Assembly (NCBI GenBank): GCA_037389465.1
Contig: JAZARR010000179.1
Location: 4,126,501 to 4,190,500, forward strand
Reading direction: 5' to 3'
Length of the DNA stretch: 64,000 nucleotides
Source: Baylisascaris procyonis
Lineage: Eukaryota > Nematoda > Chromadorea > Rhabditida > Ascarididae
Shown here: positions 24,601 through 37,200 of the stretch, piece by piece
How positions within the stretch are numbered: the first letter of the stretch is position 1
How the letters are laid out: each line of letters opens with the position of its first letter
Position numbers and translations under genes: made by a program
The notes under the pieces: model-generated
Seen by the model: the letters and a program-made list of their open reading frames with translations, nothing else
Told to the model about the DNA's origin: nothing
The model's database searches: none

Positions 24601-27600
24601 GGCGTACGCTTTCTTCCTAACGAGCAGGATGTATTAGTTGCTGCAGAATAATTTCATCAATTCGTAATGAAAGCTCGAGCAAACAGAATAACATCTCGCA
24701 ATTCAAGAGAGAGAGAGAGAAGGGGGAGGGGGAGAGGGAGAGAGAGGAGAAGAGAAAGAGAAGGGGAAAGAGTTGGAGATAGAAGAAGAAGAAGGAGAGG
24801 AAGAGAATTTCCACTGCAGAAAACAACAGCAACGAGAACAAGTTTTCAGGTTTCAACTTCACGATTCAGAAAAAAAAAAAAAACTGTCGACAATGAACAA
24901 TTTTACCGTTCGCAAAATAAATTATTTTTCAACAACTAAGGTACTCTCGCTCAATTTTTTTCACTACATATTTGCCAAAATAATCTACACTATAAGGGAG
25001 TGTTTGCTTGCTGAACCTCCTCTATAATATAATATTTTTCATCCACATAATATACATATTTCATCCACATTTAACGCTCGCTTAAACCTCCCTGCAATTG
25101 TAATAAAGAAAAGATAGAAGGAATTGAGATTACTTTAGTTGTTGAATGAAGCCCCCCAAATAGGGTGTTTCAATTTTTAATGTCTATTGAATATGTGAGA
25201 GGAAAAAAGAAGGTGAAGGAGGGTACTTGCATCAGAGAAAATTTCGAATGGAGGCATTTATTTCTTATATATTCGAGAATTTCGGCAAACAATATCCAGT
25301 ACCCAAAATTCCGTGAAGAGCACTTGAATACCTTATGAGCAGAAAATTTCCAAATTTCTAAAAACTTCAGGCTAGAAAAATTCAAGATACTCTTGGCTAT
25401 AAGTCCTACTCATCCACTGCCTAGAATTCTCTTCTGGCTGCAATCGTGCTTCAAGCGAACGAGGAAAAAAAAACGAAAAGAAGATAAACAACAGACAGAG
25501 AAATAGTCTTCTAAAAAATTAGCCTAGGTGATGAAGCCATCATTCAAAGATCATTCGTAGCGAACCAAAGAAATACGGAAAAAACTCACTGCAGGTGGAT
25601 GCACTAGCAGAGATTAGTTTAACAAATAGATCGCTGATGTTTTTATTTCTGCACTTTTCCTGACCCTGACAACAAAGACAACAAAGAATCGAGCCTCACT
25701 CTGCATTCGGCATAAATCTTAAATTGGGCAGCCGACTGCCTAGAAATTGACCGGATTCATTTAAACGCTTATTATATGGCGAAGATTTAAGGCTAGGGAA
25801 GGTATGGGGAAGAGATTAGGCACAGTATTGAGTGCTACATGAAGTGAAGTGGAGTGGCAAAGCTGGAGTAAAAGAAGTGCAGCAACCACTTCAACGCTGT
25901 GAAGCATATTAGATACTTTTCGTCGACGCCGCTAGCGCTCCCATCACTTGTGGCCACCTATCTGATATAAATTATAGAGCACTGTAAATATAAATAGCCT
26001 AGAAATTTATGTATAATTATCCAATAACACTACTGTATTCTGATATTACTAGTGATATGCTAAAATTTCGCTTCTATCTAGGATATGATCTAGATATAAG
26101 CAAGCAACCTATAGTGCTATAAATATTGACTAAACCGCATCAACTCTAAAGTTGTTGCATTTTTGGAGAATATTTAAGATTATATAGATACTTTGCTGCT
26201 TGTATTTAGATCACATCCTAGTCAGAAGTAATACTTTAATCGCAATCACTAGTAACATCGGTGACGGAGCATTACTGGACAACAATATGTAAATATCTGG
26301 GCTAGTTATACTTAAATTTCTACGTAACTGTTCGATCAACTGAAATTTTATTTATGAATATAATTTTATTTATCTTAAAAGCAATGGTGAATCATCTTAT
26401 ACTTCACTCCCCTCCTCCCCCCTCCCCTCAAAACTGTCATTTTAGAGAAGCCACCTTTATAATATATGGTCGTTCGTTAGTACCACCCTATAAAATATGC
26501 ACGTATCCTCTATGATTACACGTCAATCATTCATGGGGTTGATGTAAAAGCAAGCAATGAATCATAATCATTCTTTCATTAGTAAGACCTCATGGCTGTC
26601 AGGGATAGCATGTCAGCAGCACAATGGAATGCTTAATGAATAATGGTGATTAGAATTAGAGATTCGATCAACAAACATTGTATTAATATTATAATAATAA
26701 TAGTGGTACTGATACCAGTATTGGTACCAGCATTAATTAACTCGCATTGATACTAATATTAATTTATTTTAATTATTACTACTACTTTAATATAACATTG
26801 CCATCAATATTAATATAAATGTTAATATTGGTACCGGTGTTAATACTAGTATTAATACTAGTATAACCTGTTTTAATATTGATCAAAAATATTGTTAAAA
26901 TATAATTTCAACAAATATTGATTAACAACAGTGTTTCAACATAATTTTCAATATTAATGTAAATTAATATTGAAATTTATTAATATTAAATGCAAGGATC
27001 GTTAATATAGATGCAAAAAATTTTATTCTTCATAATAATATGCAAATTCGAATTTTGTCTTAATTCGCCAAAATATATAATTGAGACGTTGAATGAATAT
27101 TCAATCATTTTAATTTCGCTAAGTAATATGCAAAACTATTAATTGCATCGGTCACTGATTAGATCATTTTTCCTCGAAGTGATAACATGCAAATTTTGCA
27201 GACTGCCCAAAAGCAAAAAAAAAAACCAGAATCCAAAAGTTTCAATGCTTTCGTAATCATCGAAGTGACTCACTAGAGATTATTGCATAAAGAGAGAGCG
27301 GAAGAATAGACGAGGAATGAGAAGGAAATACGATGCTTGATGAGAGAATCGATTTGCGGAAAATTCCGCATCCCCCTAATCCAGAAAAGCAAACGCCGAC
27401 TCGGTATCGAAACGAGACGGAATGAAAATCGATAAAAAAACATTAATCAAAACCTATTTACTTTATTAAGCAATCGCCGAATATTTACTTATGGGTAATC
27501 TTTCATGATAAAAACTTATCAGTAAGAAATCAGTGAAAAAAATAAACTTATCATCACTAAATATGCTTACCCTGTTTTCTCTCCTTGATAGCATCTTTAC

Positions 27601-28182
27601 TGAGTTGACCAATTGCATAGAGAGTGATAACAACAGATGCAATTAGGCCAATAGTGATACCGAATCTTATTGACGTACGAACGATAAACGAAATTAATGA
27701 GATAAATGTACGTATGATAATATTCCCATCGTTTGTATTCGTTTCAGCCATTCTTCGTACTCAAATCGAATCGAATAGTAATTTCCTTCAATTATCAACA
27801 TACCACAACTAACTCTTTTTAATAGTTTAAAATTCCGATCAGTTAATACGCCGACAGAGTTATTAACAAAATTGCATAATTGGTTAAATATTCTTAACAA
27901 TGATAACGATGATAAGAATACAACGCTTTAGAAATGATCAAATAATATTGACAGGAAAAAAGTCACTAGAATATTGCAAGAAGATTCCGGCTCCGGAGTC
28001 AATAAATTGCATCGAAATCTCAACTTTACAGTTATCAAATGAGGTAACGCAGATAGAATGCAAAGAATAACAAGATGAGAAAAATGTGCTCATTACTATT
28101 TAAGGAGAAAAGTTCAACAGAAATTATCAAGATAACGAAACTAGACATTAATTTTAGATAATGAATGCTGTGTTCATTGAAA

Positions 28183-28225
<43 letters not shown>

Positions 28226-31200
28226 GTAAATAATGCTCAGCAATTTGCAATCCCCACACATGAAATTATTTGCAATTCACGCATATTGCACGAATTGCAA
28301 TCACACACAAACTAAAATTGCATTAAAAATCAATATTTACGATGAATGCCAATACTCTGCACGCATTCTAGTCAGAAATAAGTTGTCTTTGCAAATTATG
28401 CAAATAATACTGTTGCATTTAGTACTAAAACAATCGATCACAACTACTGAAAATATAAAATAACACCAAAACAAATAATACTAAACAAGCAATATTTTTA
28501 TTTTTCCTATATCTAAAGGGGAAAATAAAAAATAAACCTGTGAAGTTCATCATTCAACGAACCCAGCTGATGATACTACATAATGGAATAGGAAAAAAAT
28601 TTAGAAAATATCTTTACGGAGGAGTTCTAGCTCTCTTATTGAAGTTTTTCACTTCACTTTTCTATCAAATTTTAAAAACTTTTGCATGATTTGTTCTGAG
28701 ATTTTAGATCTATTTTAGACCCGGAATACTGATTTACGCATAATTAATTACGATGAAAATTGCAATATTTTTTTTCAAAAAAGCTACAATGGAGCTGATA
28801 ACGTTGAGTGTGAGCCATGAAGGAGTCGATAACGCTGAGGATAAGGCATAAAGGAGTCAATAACGTTGAGGATATGATGAAATACGTCTGCAATATAACA
28901 AAAGTAGAAGCAAACATGCCATCGACGACGAATGCGCTTCTAGCAAATAACCGAAGCGGAAAGAGAAATCGATGTGAGCGTGTTGGTTAACAACGCAACG
29001 CAAAGAAATGCTTCACAATTGAAGAGCATTGCGTTGCGGGGCACCTAGGGCGGGGCTTCATCACATACGGCTTTACTTCTGCCTTTATCGACTTGCTCAC
29101 CCTCATCGCTTTATCGGATGCTACCAACTCTAAAACTCTAAAATGTGATAAAACCGATCGATAAAATGATGAATTATGAATGCACCGGAAGATATGGTAA
29201 GAATCAGATGATATCCTACAATCTACAGATGGATTCCTATTTGATTCCCCACTTAAATTCATATATTGAGGGAATATACTGGGCAACTTATAAGCACACC
29301 TCATACCCAATAAGCTTGCCTCTATCTCTAGTCCTCCCTCCCCAATAAGTATACCCTCTGTCTTCAATCTTCCTCTGCTTCCTCTCCTTCAAACGCTCTT
29401 TGCAAATCTAGTGGTAACAATCCGCAATATAGGCTAATCTGATCACAAATAAAAATCTTATAAGTTTAGAACTTTTTATATTTGCAAATTTGAAGTGGCC
29501 TTTTCAATGTTAACACTAAAATTAAAGCTTTATTTTTCTAATCACTAAGATATGATCGTAACAATTTAGCCACACAATTGGTTGCTATGGAGTAATACAT
29601 TCGTATCACAAAAGAACGCAATATCTCTTCATAAAGTGTACATATAGGTGGAAATAAACTTTGATTGTATAGTAATAAACGAACTTTTCAAATGTTAAGC
29701 CGTGAAGGAAATGAAGAAAAAAAATTTCAACTATAATGTCTAGACGATGCCATCAGCAAAAATCGATTGGTCATTATTGAATAACTAAAGCTTAGTGGAA
29801 TGCTACATATCGTATGTTCGAGCAAGCACATCTAACCAACCAGTAGCGCGCTGCAACATAAAAATGTGGTAAACGCAATCGGGAATGGCTGCCGAGCCAG
29901 GAAATGCGCATGCACGGCGCAAAGCACTCTCAGGTCTGCAGACAAAAAAACACATACAGCATCCAAATCCATCCGTGGGCAGCACATTTGTCGATAACTC
30001 TCATTTCGATTATATGTAAATACCATTAAAAAGTAAAACAAACTTTGCGAATAATTCATCAAAGAATTTTGAATGCGATATAACTTCCAAAATATACAGA
30101 AATTTTTTTTGATAAATTGTCAAACAAAAAAAAAAAAAAAAAAGAAATGAATAGAGAAAAGAGGTATGCAAATTATATCTATAAATTAGGATTTAAAATA
30201 GAAACAAATAAAAATCTATATTTATTTAGAATAAGTAGAAATTTAAAAAAAAAAATCGAAAATAAACACTTTATGCAACAAAAAATACTGAAATTTATTG
30301 TGATATTTTTTTAACGGGATTTTGCAAATTTGAGAAAATATAAAGTTAAATTTTAAGTTGAGATCATTCTTCGTGGTAATATTTTTGATCTCTATCATAT
30401 CGTATCGAACATTCTTTCACGTCATAAAAATCAATCAAATTCTTCGAGTATATGTTATTTTAGAAATAAAAAAACCTCAATATGAAATTATTCAATGTCA
30501 ATGTGTACTGCGAAAAGAAAAAAATTTCTCAATTTTCTCAGAAAAAAAATTTCCACTTTAATAGAAATGTTTTTTTTTTTTCAATTTTCACACATTTATG
30601 AATCATCTCACAATGGAAAATGCATGATTACGATGTTTAAGCAAAATGCGTCATTATATGATCTATCAATTCGAATACAACATACAGTATAACTTTTTTT
30701 TCGTTAACAAATGACAGCTAACGATCAGCGAGGAAAGTTTGTTACTTAGAAGCATATTGAACGTTGCATCAAAAAGATACTAATGATAACGTGACTTCAT
30801 CAAACAGAAACATGACGTCATCGAACAGACAACATGACGTCATCATTTCGATCCTAACAATATCATTGCCAGGGCAATAAAATAAACTCAAATGATGTTA
30901 TACGAATATATAAATAAATAAACTTTATTGTTTAAATGCTCGAAAAATACGCGTTAAATTCCAGCTGAAAAATATTTTTACTCGTTGTGTTTGCGTTGCT
31001 TTTCTATTCAATACTATCCCGAAATACATCGTTAAGCCTCTTTTATTTGCGAAAGTACAACTGTATAAACACAAAAAAAATTTTACGAGGTTATTATTTT
31101 TTTTTTCAAAGAGCAAACTTTCTTTATTGATTGATAAAAATTTCGTAAAATTATGCAAATTTTGAGGATTTTTTTATGGAATACATCCGCATCATCAGAT

Positions 31201-34200
31201 GACAATTTCTGAGTTTTCTACTATAATAATGATCGCGCATTTTTTAAATTTTTTAAACGCTACCATTTTCTGGGAATTTTCTATGAACTGATAGATGAAT
31301 GATGTAATGCTAATTTATTAATTAACCTTTAGGGTAATAAAGCATACACATTTGCATAATAAAATCTTAGTTTATTTTATGGCTGGTAGCTGTATCGTGA
31401 AAAATTGGTACGAAAGCGAGTACCAATCCCTTCTCCCCCCCCCTTCAGCCACTAGTATCCGCTTGATAAACCCTTTGATATGCTTCTAAGCAATGACCTT
31501 CTACGTCTGTCGTTCAACCTTCGTAATTCTTTGGCAAAAAATCAGCGTATGAGTCGAACATTGTATTCGATTCGTGATATTAGAACAACGGGTACGATAA
31601 CGAATACAGTAATGCCGTATAATACAGTATATGCGGAAATTCTTCATGTTGAAACATTTTAGCGTTTAATGTAGATATGCTAATGTTAGCTAGATAAAAA
31701 AGGAAATTCTCACTTCTATGCCGAAATCTTTCAATATGACGAATTTCTGTGCGTGAAAATTTCGTAAAAAAAATTCATAGAAAGTTTTGAAAATTTAGCG
31801 TGAATAAGAGGTGAAATTACAAAAAAAAATATTCCGCATTTTGGGGCTGAATTTAATCGGCCCAGCAAACAGATAACGAGGGATCGACAAACGTGCACCC
31901 GCATAGAGTTGAAAAACCCAGCGAACAGACCGAGAGATATTCGAACAAATCGATCATTGCCATAATGGATTCTGCATTAAATAGCAATGCAATAAAAGTG
32001 TGCTTTGTGGATTTACAAAAACTTTTATAATGTAAAAATATATATATTTATTTATTTTAAAGTTGAATATAATCACTGTCGAAAGGAACGTAAATTTACT
32101 TAGAAAAACGATTTAAATAATGATACTCTTTTAAGGTGGTAAGATGCTGACCGATTTATCTGTAAGAACCATTTCGATAAGATAGTCTGTGATAAGGGAT
32201 CACAGGAATAAACCCTATTTATTCAATATTTGGTTAGCATAAAATGAAGAGTGAAATAAGCCATAAGATGCCTAATGCAATCTAACGAGGTTTAAGGGGA
32301 GGAGGAGAGGGAGGGGGAAGAGCGATGAGGGTATGGTTCTCTGAGCATCAAATAAATTGATGAGATATTTTCAGCCAAAATGATAAAAATTATAAATATT
32401 AAGTTTAAATATAAATATTAAGTATAAAGTTTAAATATAAAGTATCCGATAATAAAATCCAATAAAAAAAGAAGAAAGCCTTATCACTATACTATTAAAC
32501 AAGGAAGAGCACATGGATCGGTGAATGGGATGAAGCAAAATATAGCAATTATCTATGTTCGCTTATATGCACAAACGTAATGACATCAACGCATCCCAGC
32601 AATTGATGTTCTATGCAACGTGTAAACAAGACGATGCGCACAACACAAGTCACGAGTTGTTGATATAATCATTGCAGTATAGAATTGTCTCCAATAAGGT
32701 CCTATCATTGAAGACAATTATATAGTCTAAATCGCGAATCAACTCTCCTATCCATATCACTGATAAAATTTTCTACTTTTAGAAAATAAATATTAAAAAT
32801 TCAGCGTTGTTTCCTAAAAAAAAAACAACACTTAAAATGCCAACACCAAATATTCTCTACGTCCACCTAAATATAGTGATTCATCAAATAAGAGAAAATA
32901 TGCAATCAAAATATGCAAATACGTAATATGCAAAAATATGCAAATATGCAACATACAAAAATATATAAGCAAGCCGCCCCCGGTTAAGTAAGAGGAAACC
33001 TTATGAACTGATATTTAAGCCTAACACCTCATAGGTGCAACCTCGATTAATTTTAATAATTCACCATAACCGTCGATTCACTAAATGCATCAATTAGAAG
33101 AGAGATAATACACACCAGCCGTAGTAACACAACCGATCGTTACTTAACAGAGTGTTGAAAATGTGAATGGCGTAAATCGAAATGAAAGTAGAGAGGGGAG
33201 AGGTGGAAGTTTGGCGATCAGATGATTCAGAGTAGACAGTCAAAAAATCAATATGTGTTGTTTATGATATAGAGGGGAGAACAGTTGCAAAGTATCGCGA
33301 TTGCACAATCTTTGATTGTAACATTCAACTGACTTTCTTAAAAATTGACAAAAGAATTTCTCGATTATATCTTACAGATTTCCTATATACTAGTAAATGA
33401 AGTCGGAGCCGGAACTAATAGATAATACCGGAGCCGGAATTAATAAACAGAATTGGAGATGAAAAGAGTTCAAGTTTAATTCATTTGATCACAACTTATA
33501 TTTCGACTAGAGTGTTTGCATGTAGATACTACGTAAGGGAAGAGATCAGAAATTTTTCCTCCATGTGGCGGCGGTAGATTGAATTACCCTCTAAGGGTAG
33601 AGCAGCAACTCTAAGCATTCGAAGATGCCGCCAATCTAGAAGTATCACAAATCCAACTTGTATACTGCAATTAAGTGAAGCAGGAATGAAGGGATGGTAA
33701 TAAAGGATGAAAGGCCAGCTTAGTTTTTTTTTTGATCAATTAATAAAAGTGACAGGAAATGGTAGGAAGAGGGAAAGAAAAAAGGGAGCCAGGAAATCGG
33801 TGGCAAGTATTTTGAGGACCTTAAATTACAGAGATGAAGAACCGTGCAAAAATGATCAATTAATAAAAGTGCACGTGAGTTAAGTGCAGCTGACTGGTTT
33901 ACTCTCACCTAGGTTGGCTGTAACTTTGCTCTCCACTTCAGTTATCAAGCACAACGGAAAATCACACTCGAACTGTAAACAGCATGTCTCTCAATATCAA
34001 TGTATTACTTCTTACTTCTTGCAACGAACTGGTTTTACTACTTTAAACCACCGTTCAAGTACCATCAGTCCAACAGTTGCGCTTTCAATAAGCCATAACT
34101 AAAAAAAGAATCTCTTCAACAATCCTTTAGGGTTATTTTTTTTCCGCTGCATGAATAGAAATTCCTCAACAATGATGATGTATGTTAATATTGAAAAATA

Positions 34201-37200
34201 AATGAAAACGAAAATATTTTTCGACTAATTGATGAAATAAGATTCCTTCTTTGACAATATTAAGAAAAAAATTTCAAGTTTAATGAATTTTTCATTCTTT
34301 TCTCGGGAAATTAAAAGCGAACTTTGAACTTGATATAAAAATTTCAAAATTAATTTTTGAAAATTTATATTTTTCAAGTTGAAAACAGTGGAGAAAAAAG
34401 TTTTCCTTTATCTAACCCGGAAGTAAAAATCGTACCACTATATATGGTTAAAAATTGAGTTTTTCCCCATTTTTTATATTCCAAATATTTTTTCCCAGCC
34501 CCCCTCTATGACCATAACTGTCAAACCAATGTGGGAAATTCTCTATAGATTAACTAATAAGAAAATAGATACGAAAGTCTATTTTTATAGTAAACAATTA
34601 GATTAAATAAAACATTTTTGATAATTCTTTTAACAACCGCATTGAAATTTAAAATCACATATTATTGACATGAATTCTTGAGAAAATGAACGAAAATTAC
34701 GCTAGATACATGACCCCAACTTATCTCAAACGTACCGGAAGTCAATGTTGACGAGAAGTTCACTCTTTTTCTCGAGAAAATTTTTTTTTTAAAAAACGTC
34801 TTCCTTATGATACAAATCTTTCCATGATGTTTCAATCTCCATTTCATTATTCCCTTACGGATCCTTTAGCTAATCATCGTCTAATTCAACATCAAGCATT
34901 TATCTTTGAAATTGGTGGATTTATTCTATATTACTTGTATATTACCTGCAAGTATATTACCTAATTTTTCTAATATTCCCTATAAGTAGTATGAAAAAAA
35001 ACTTGAGGAAAAGTTAATGTAGAAAAGACAATTTTATTCTGACGAAAAAATATTTCTTAGAGAATGAAACTTTTCGTTGAATGCAACTGAAAGACTGCTT
35101 ATAGATGCGATTCATGCGCAAAAGATAATAATGAGTATGGTCAATGCGCACTGAGCGATTCCCTTGAGAAGCACATTAATATGTCTGCCAATGAGCACAT
35201 CCGCATTCACCACGGCAATCGATGCAGTATTCCCGAAAAATGTTTTTAAAAGCCCACATACCAAGCATCGTCCTTCCTCCATCTCCCCCCTCCCCACCAA
35301 AAATCAGATGACATAGTAAGTCCTACGATCAGCGGAAATACGTTCCTCAACATATTTTGCATAGTGTTATTTGCTAAGTGGCATTATTAGCGATCGGCAT
35401 TAACCCAACTTGGTTGAGTTAAAGCCGACCAAGGACATTTCCATACGGTCGTAATTTAAGCTTGACCTCACAATCCGGTCAAAACATGGATCAAAATCGA
35501 GGTTAACCAATAGATAGCAACAAAACACTTTTAATTTTGTTAATGCGAATAATAGTGATCATTTGAAACAGAAATTGCAAATGATTGCGATATATTTTCG
35601 TTTCTTTATATGCAAAAATTTCTTTGCTGCAATTCAAAAATTTCAAATAGAAAAATTCAAACTCTAAAAGAAATTGCAATTTTATAAAAAAATAAAATCG
35701 CCATATATCTTGGGATGCTATTCGGCTTTCCAATATTATTAACATTGATTAATTTCTTTGCATATTCAAAATATTTCATATTCGCCCACATAAATTCTGC
35801 ATACATAATACCGTCCCTTCAAATATTACGCCCGCGGTTTGAAATAAATTAACTTAAATTCGAATGAAAAAAAAAAATAGAACAAAATAAAAACAGCTCA
35901 ATAAAATATCACTCATTGATAAAATTTTCTGATTTAGAAGAAATACCACTATGAGGCAACTGATGGTTAGTTAATTATTGCATATAATTATTGTTATAGT
36001 GATATTTACGATGCATGGATATTAATAAGCGACAGGAATAACTGAATTTCCCTAAATTGATGGGAATTTCGCTAAATTCATGGAACCTATTTTATCATCG
36101 AAGATACTTTAGAGTTTTAAAGAAAATTCATTATTACTATATATTACAATATTATATTTTATTAAAATATTATATATGTTACAATAACAATATATAATAC
36201 AATAATGTATATGTTCATTATTATTACAGAAAACATCTTATTCTAGGATTAAACCCACTAGGTGAGTGGTTAAAACGATTGTCTGCTGTACAATGGAGGT
36301 TTAACTATTAAAAAATCTCTCCCTCTTCTTCCTCCTCCCTCGTCCTCCCCCCTTCCTTGTTAGCAATTAAAGTTTATAGTGATTTTTCTGATGAAGAAAG
36401 GCAACTTACAGAATAATTCTTTGAATTCTGCCTAAATCAAATCTGTAAATTTATTACTAAAACCGACTAAAAAAATCTTTGATATTATAACATAATGCGC
36501 AAAAATTTTAACCCACTATGCGCTATTTGGCCGCAAAATGTTTGTTACTGATACACAATGAAGCAAGAGGATGCAAGAAGACGAATGGAACAAATCTATA
36601 AGACAGCTTCCAGCGAAAGATCCTTTTATTAGCAATTAGCCAAGAAATTCTCTCCACAACACATTCAGGAAGACATGAATACTTAAGTCTATCTCTCCGA
36701 AATTCAAAAGATACTAAAGAATATTTTACAAATGACAATCGGGTGCTAACAATAAACCTGTCCTGTTAGAGCAGTCAGATTCATTATTGCTTCAGACTGT
36801 TTTTGAATATGCAAAAATCTAAATAACGGTAAGCGCAACAATACAAGAAAAAAATTTGCGGTTGAAAAGAAAGATAAAAGCAGAAAGATATGTGAATGAG
36901 ATGTGCACGATGATCCGAAGTTATTTTGACGATAACCGTCTTCAGATGGTGATTTCATCGAAAATCGATCGATAGAAATCGTTTAGCGTTTAGAAGAGAA
37001 TGTAGATGGCAATCAAAGTGATATAATAATTCAACAAAACAACTCATTGATAGAGTTGATAAATGTGAATAAACAGTCCAATGCCTTAAGAGTCCATAAT
37101 ATTGGCAATATGTACTTCAACCTTTGATCGTTTTTACTGTTCTTATTTCCGTTCTATGAAATAAACAGTAAGAACAAACATTTAATAATTCTCATAGGAA

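Noticed and set aside
24667..25027. Arg/Glu-rich frames
   Set aside because: Direct translation of the purine tract at 24.7-24.8 kb; no other support.
28987..29367. 126-codon minus-strand frame in the large intron
   Set aside because: A donor-like GGTGAGC occurs inside but does not give the phase needed by exon 8, and the sequence shows no family features.
33909..33972. Possible ret-1 cassette exon (QFECDFPLCLITEVESKV)
   Set aside because: The acceptor and donor look fair, but it enters in phase 0 while the flanking exons need phase 1, and no ATG opens it.
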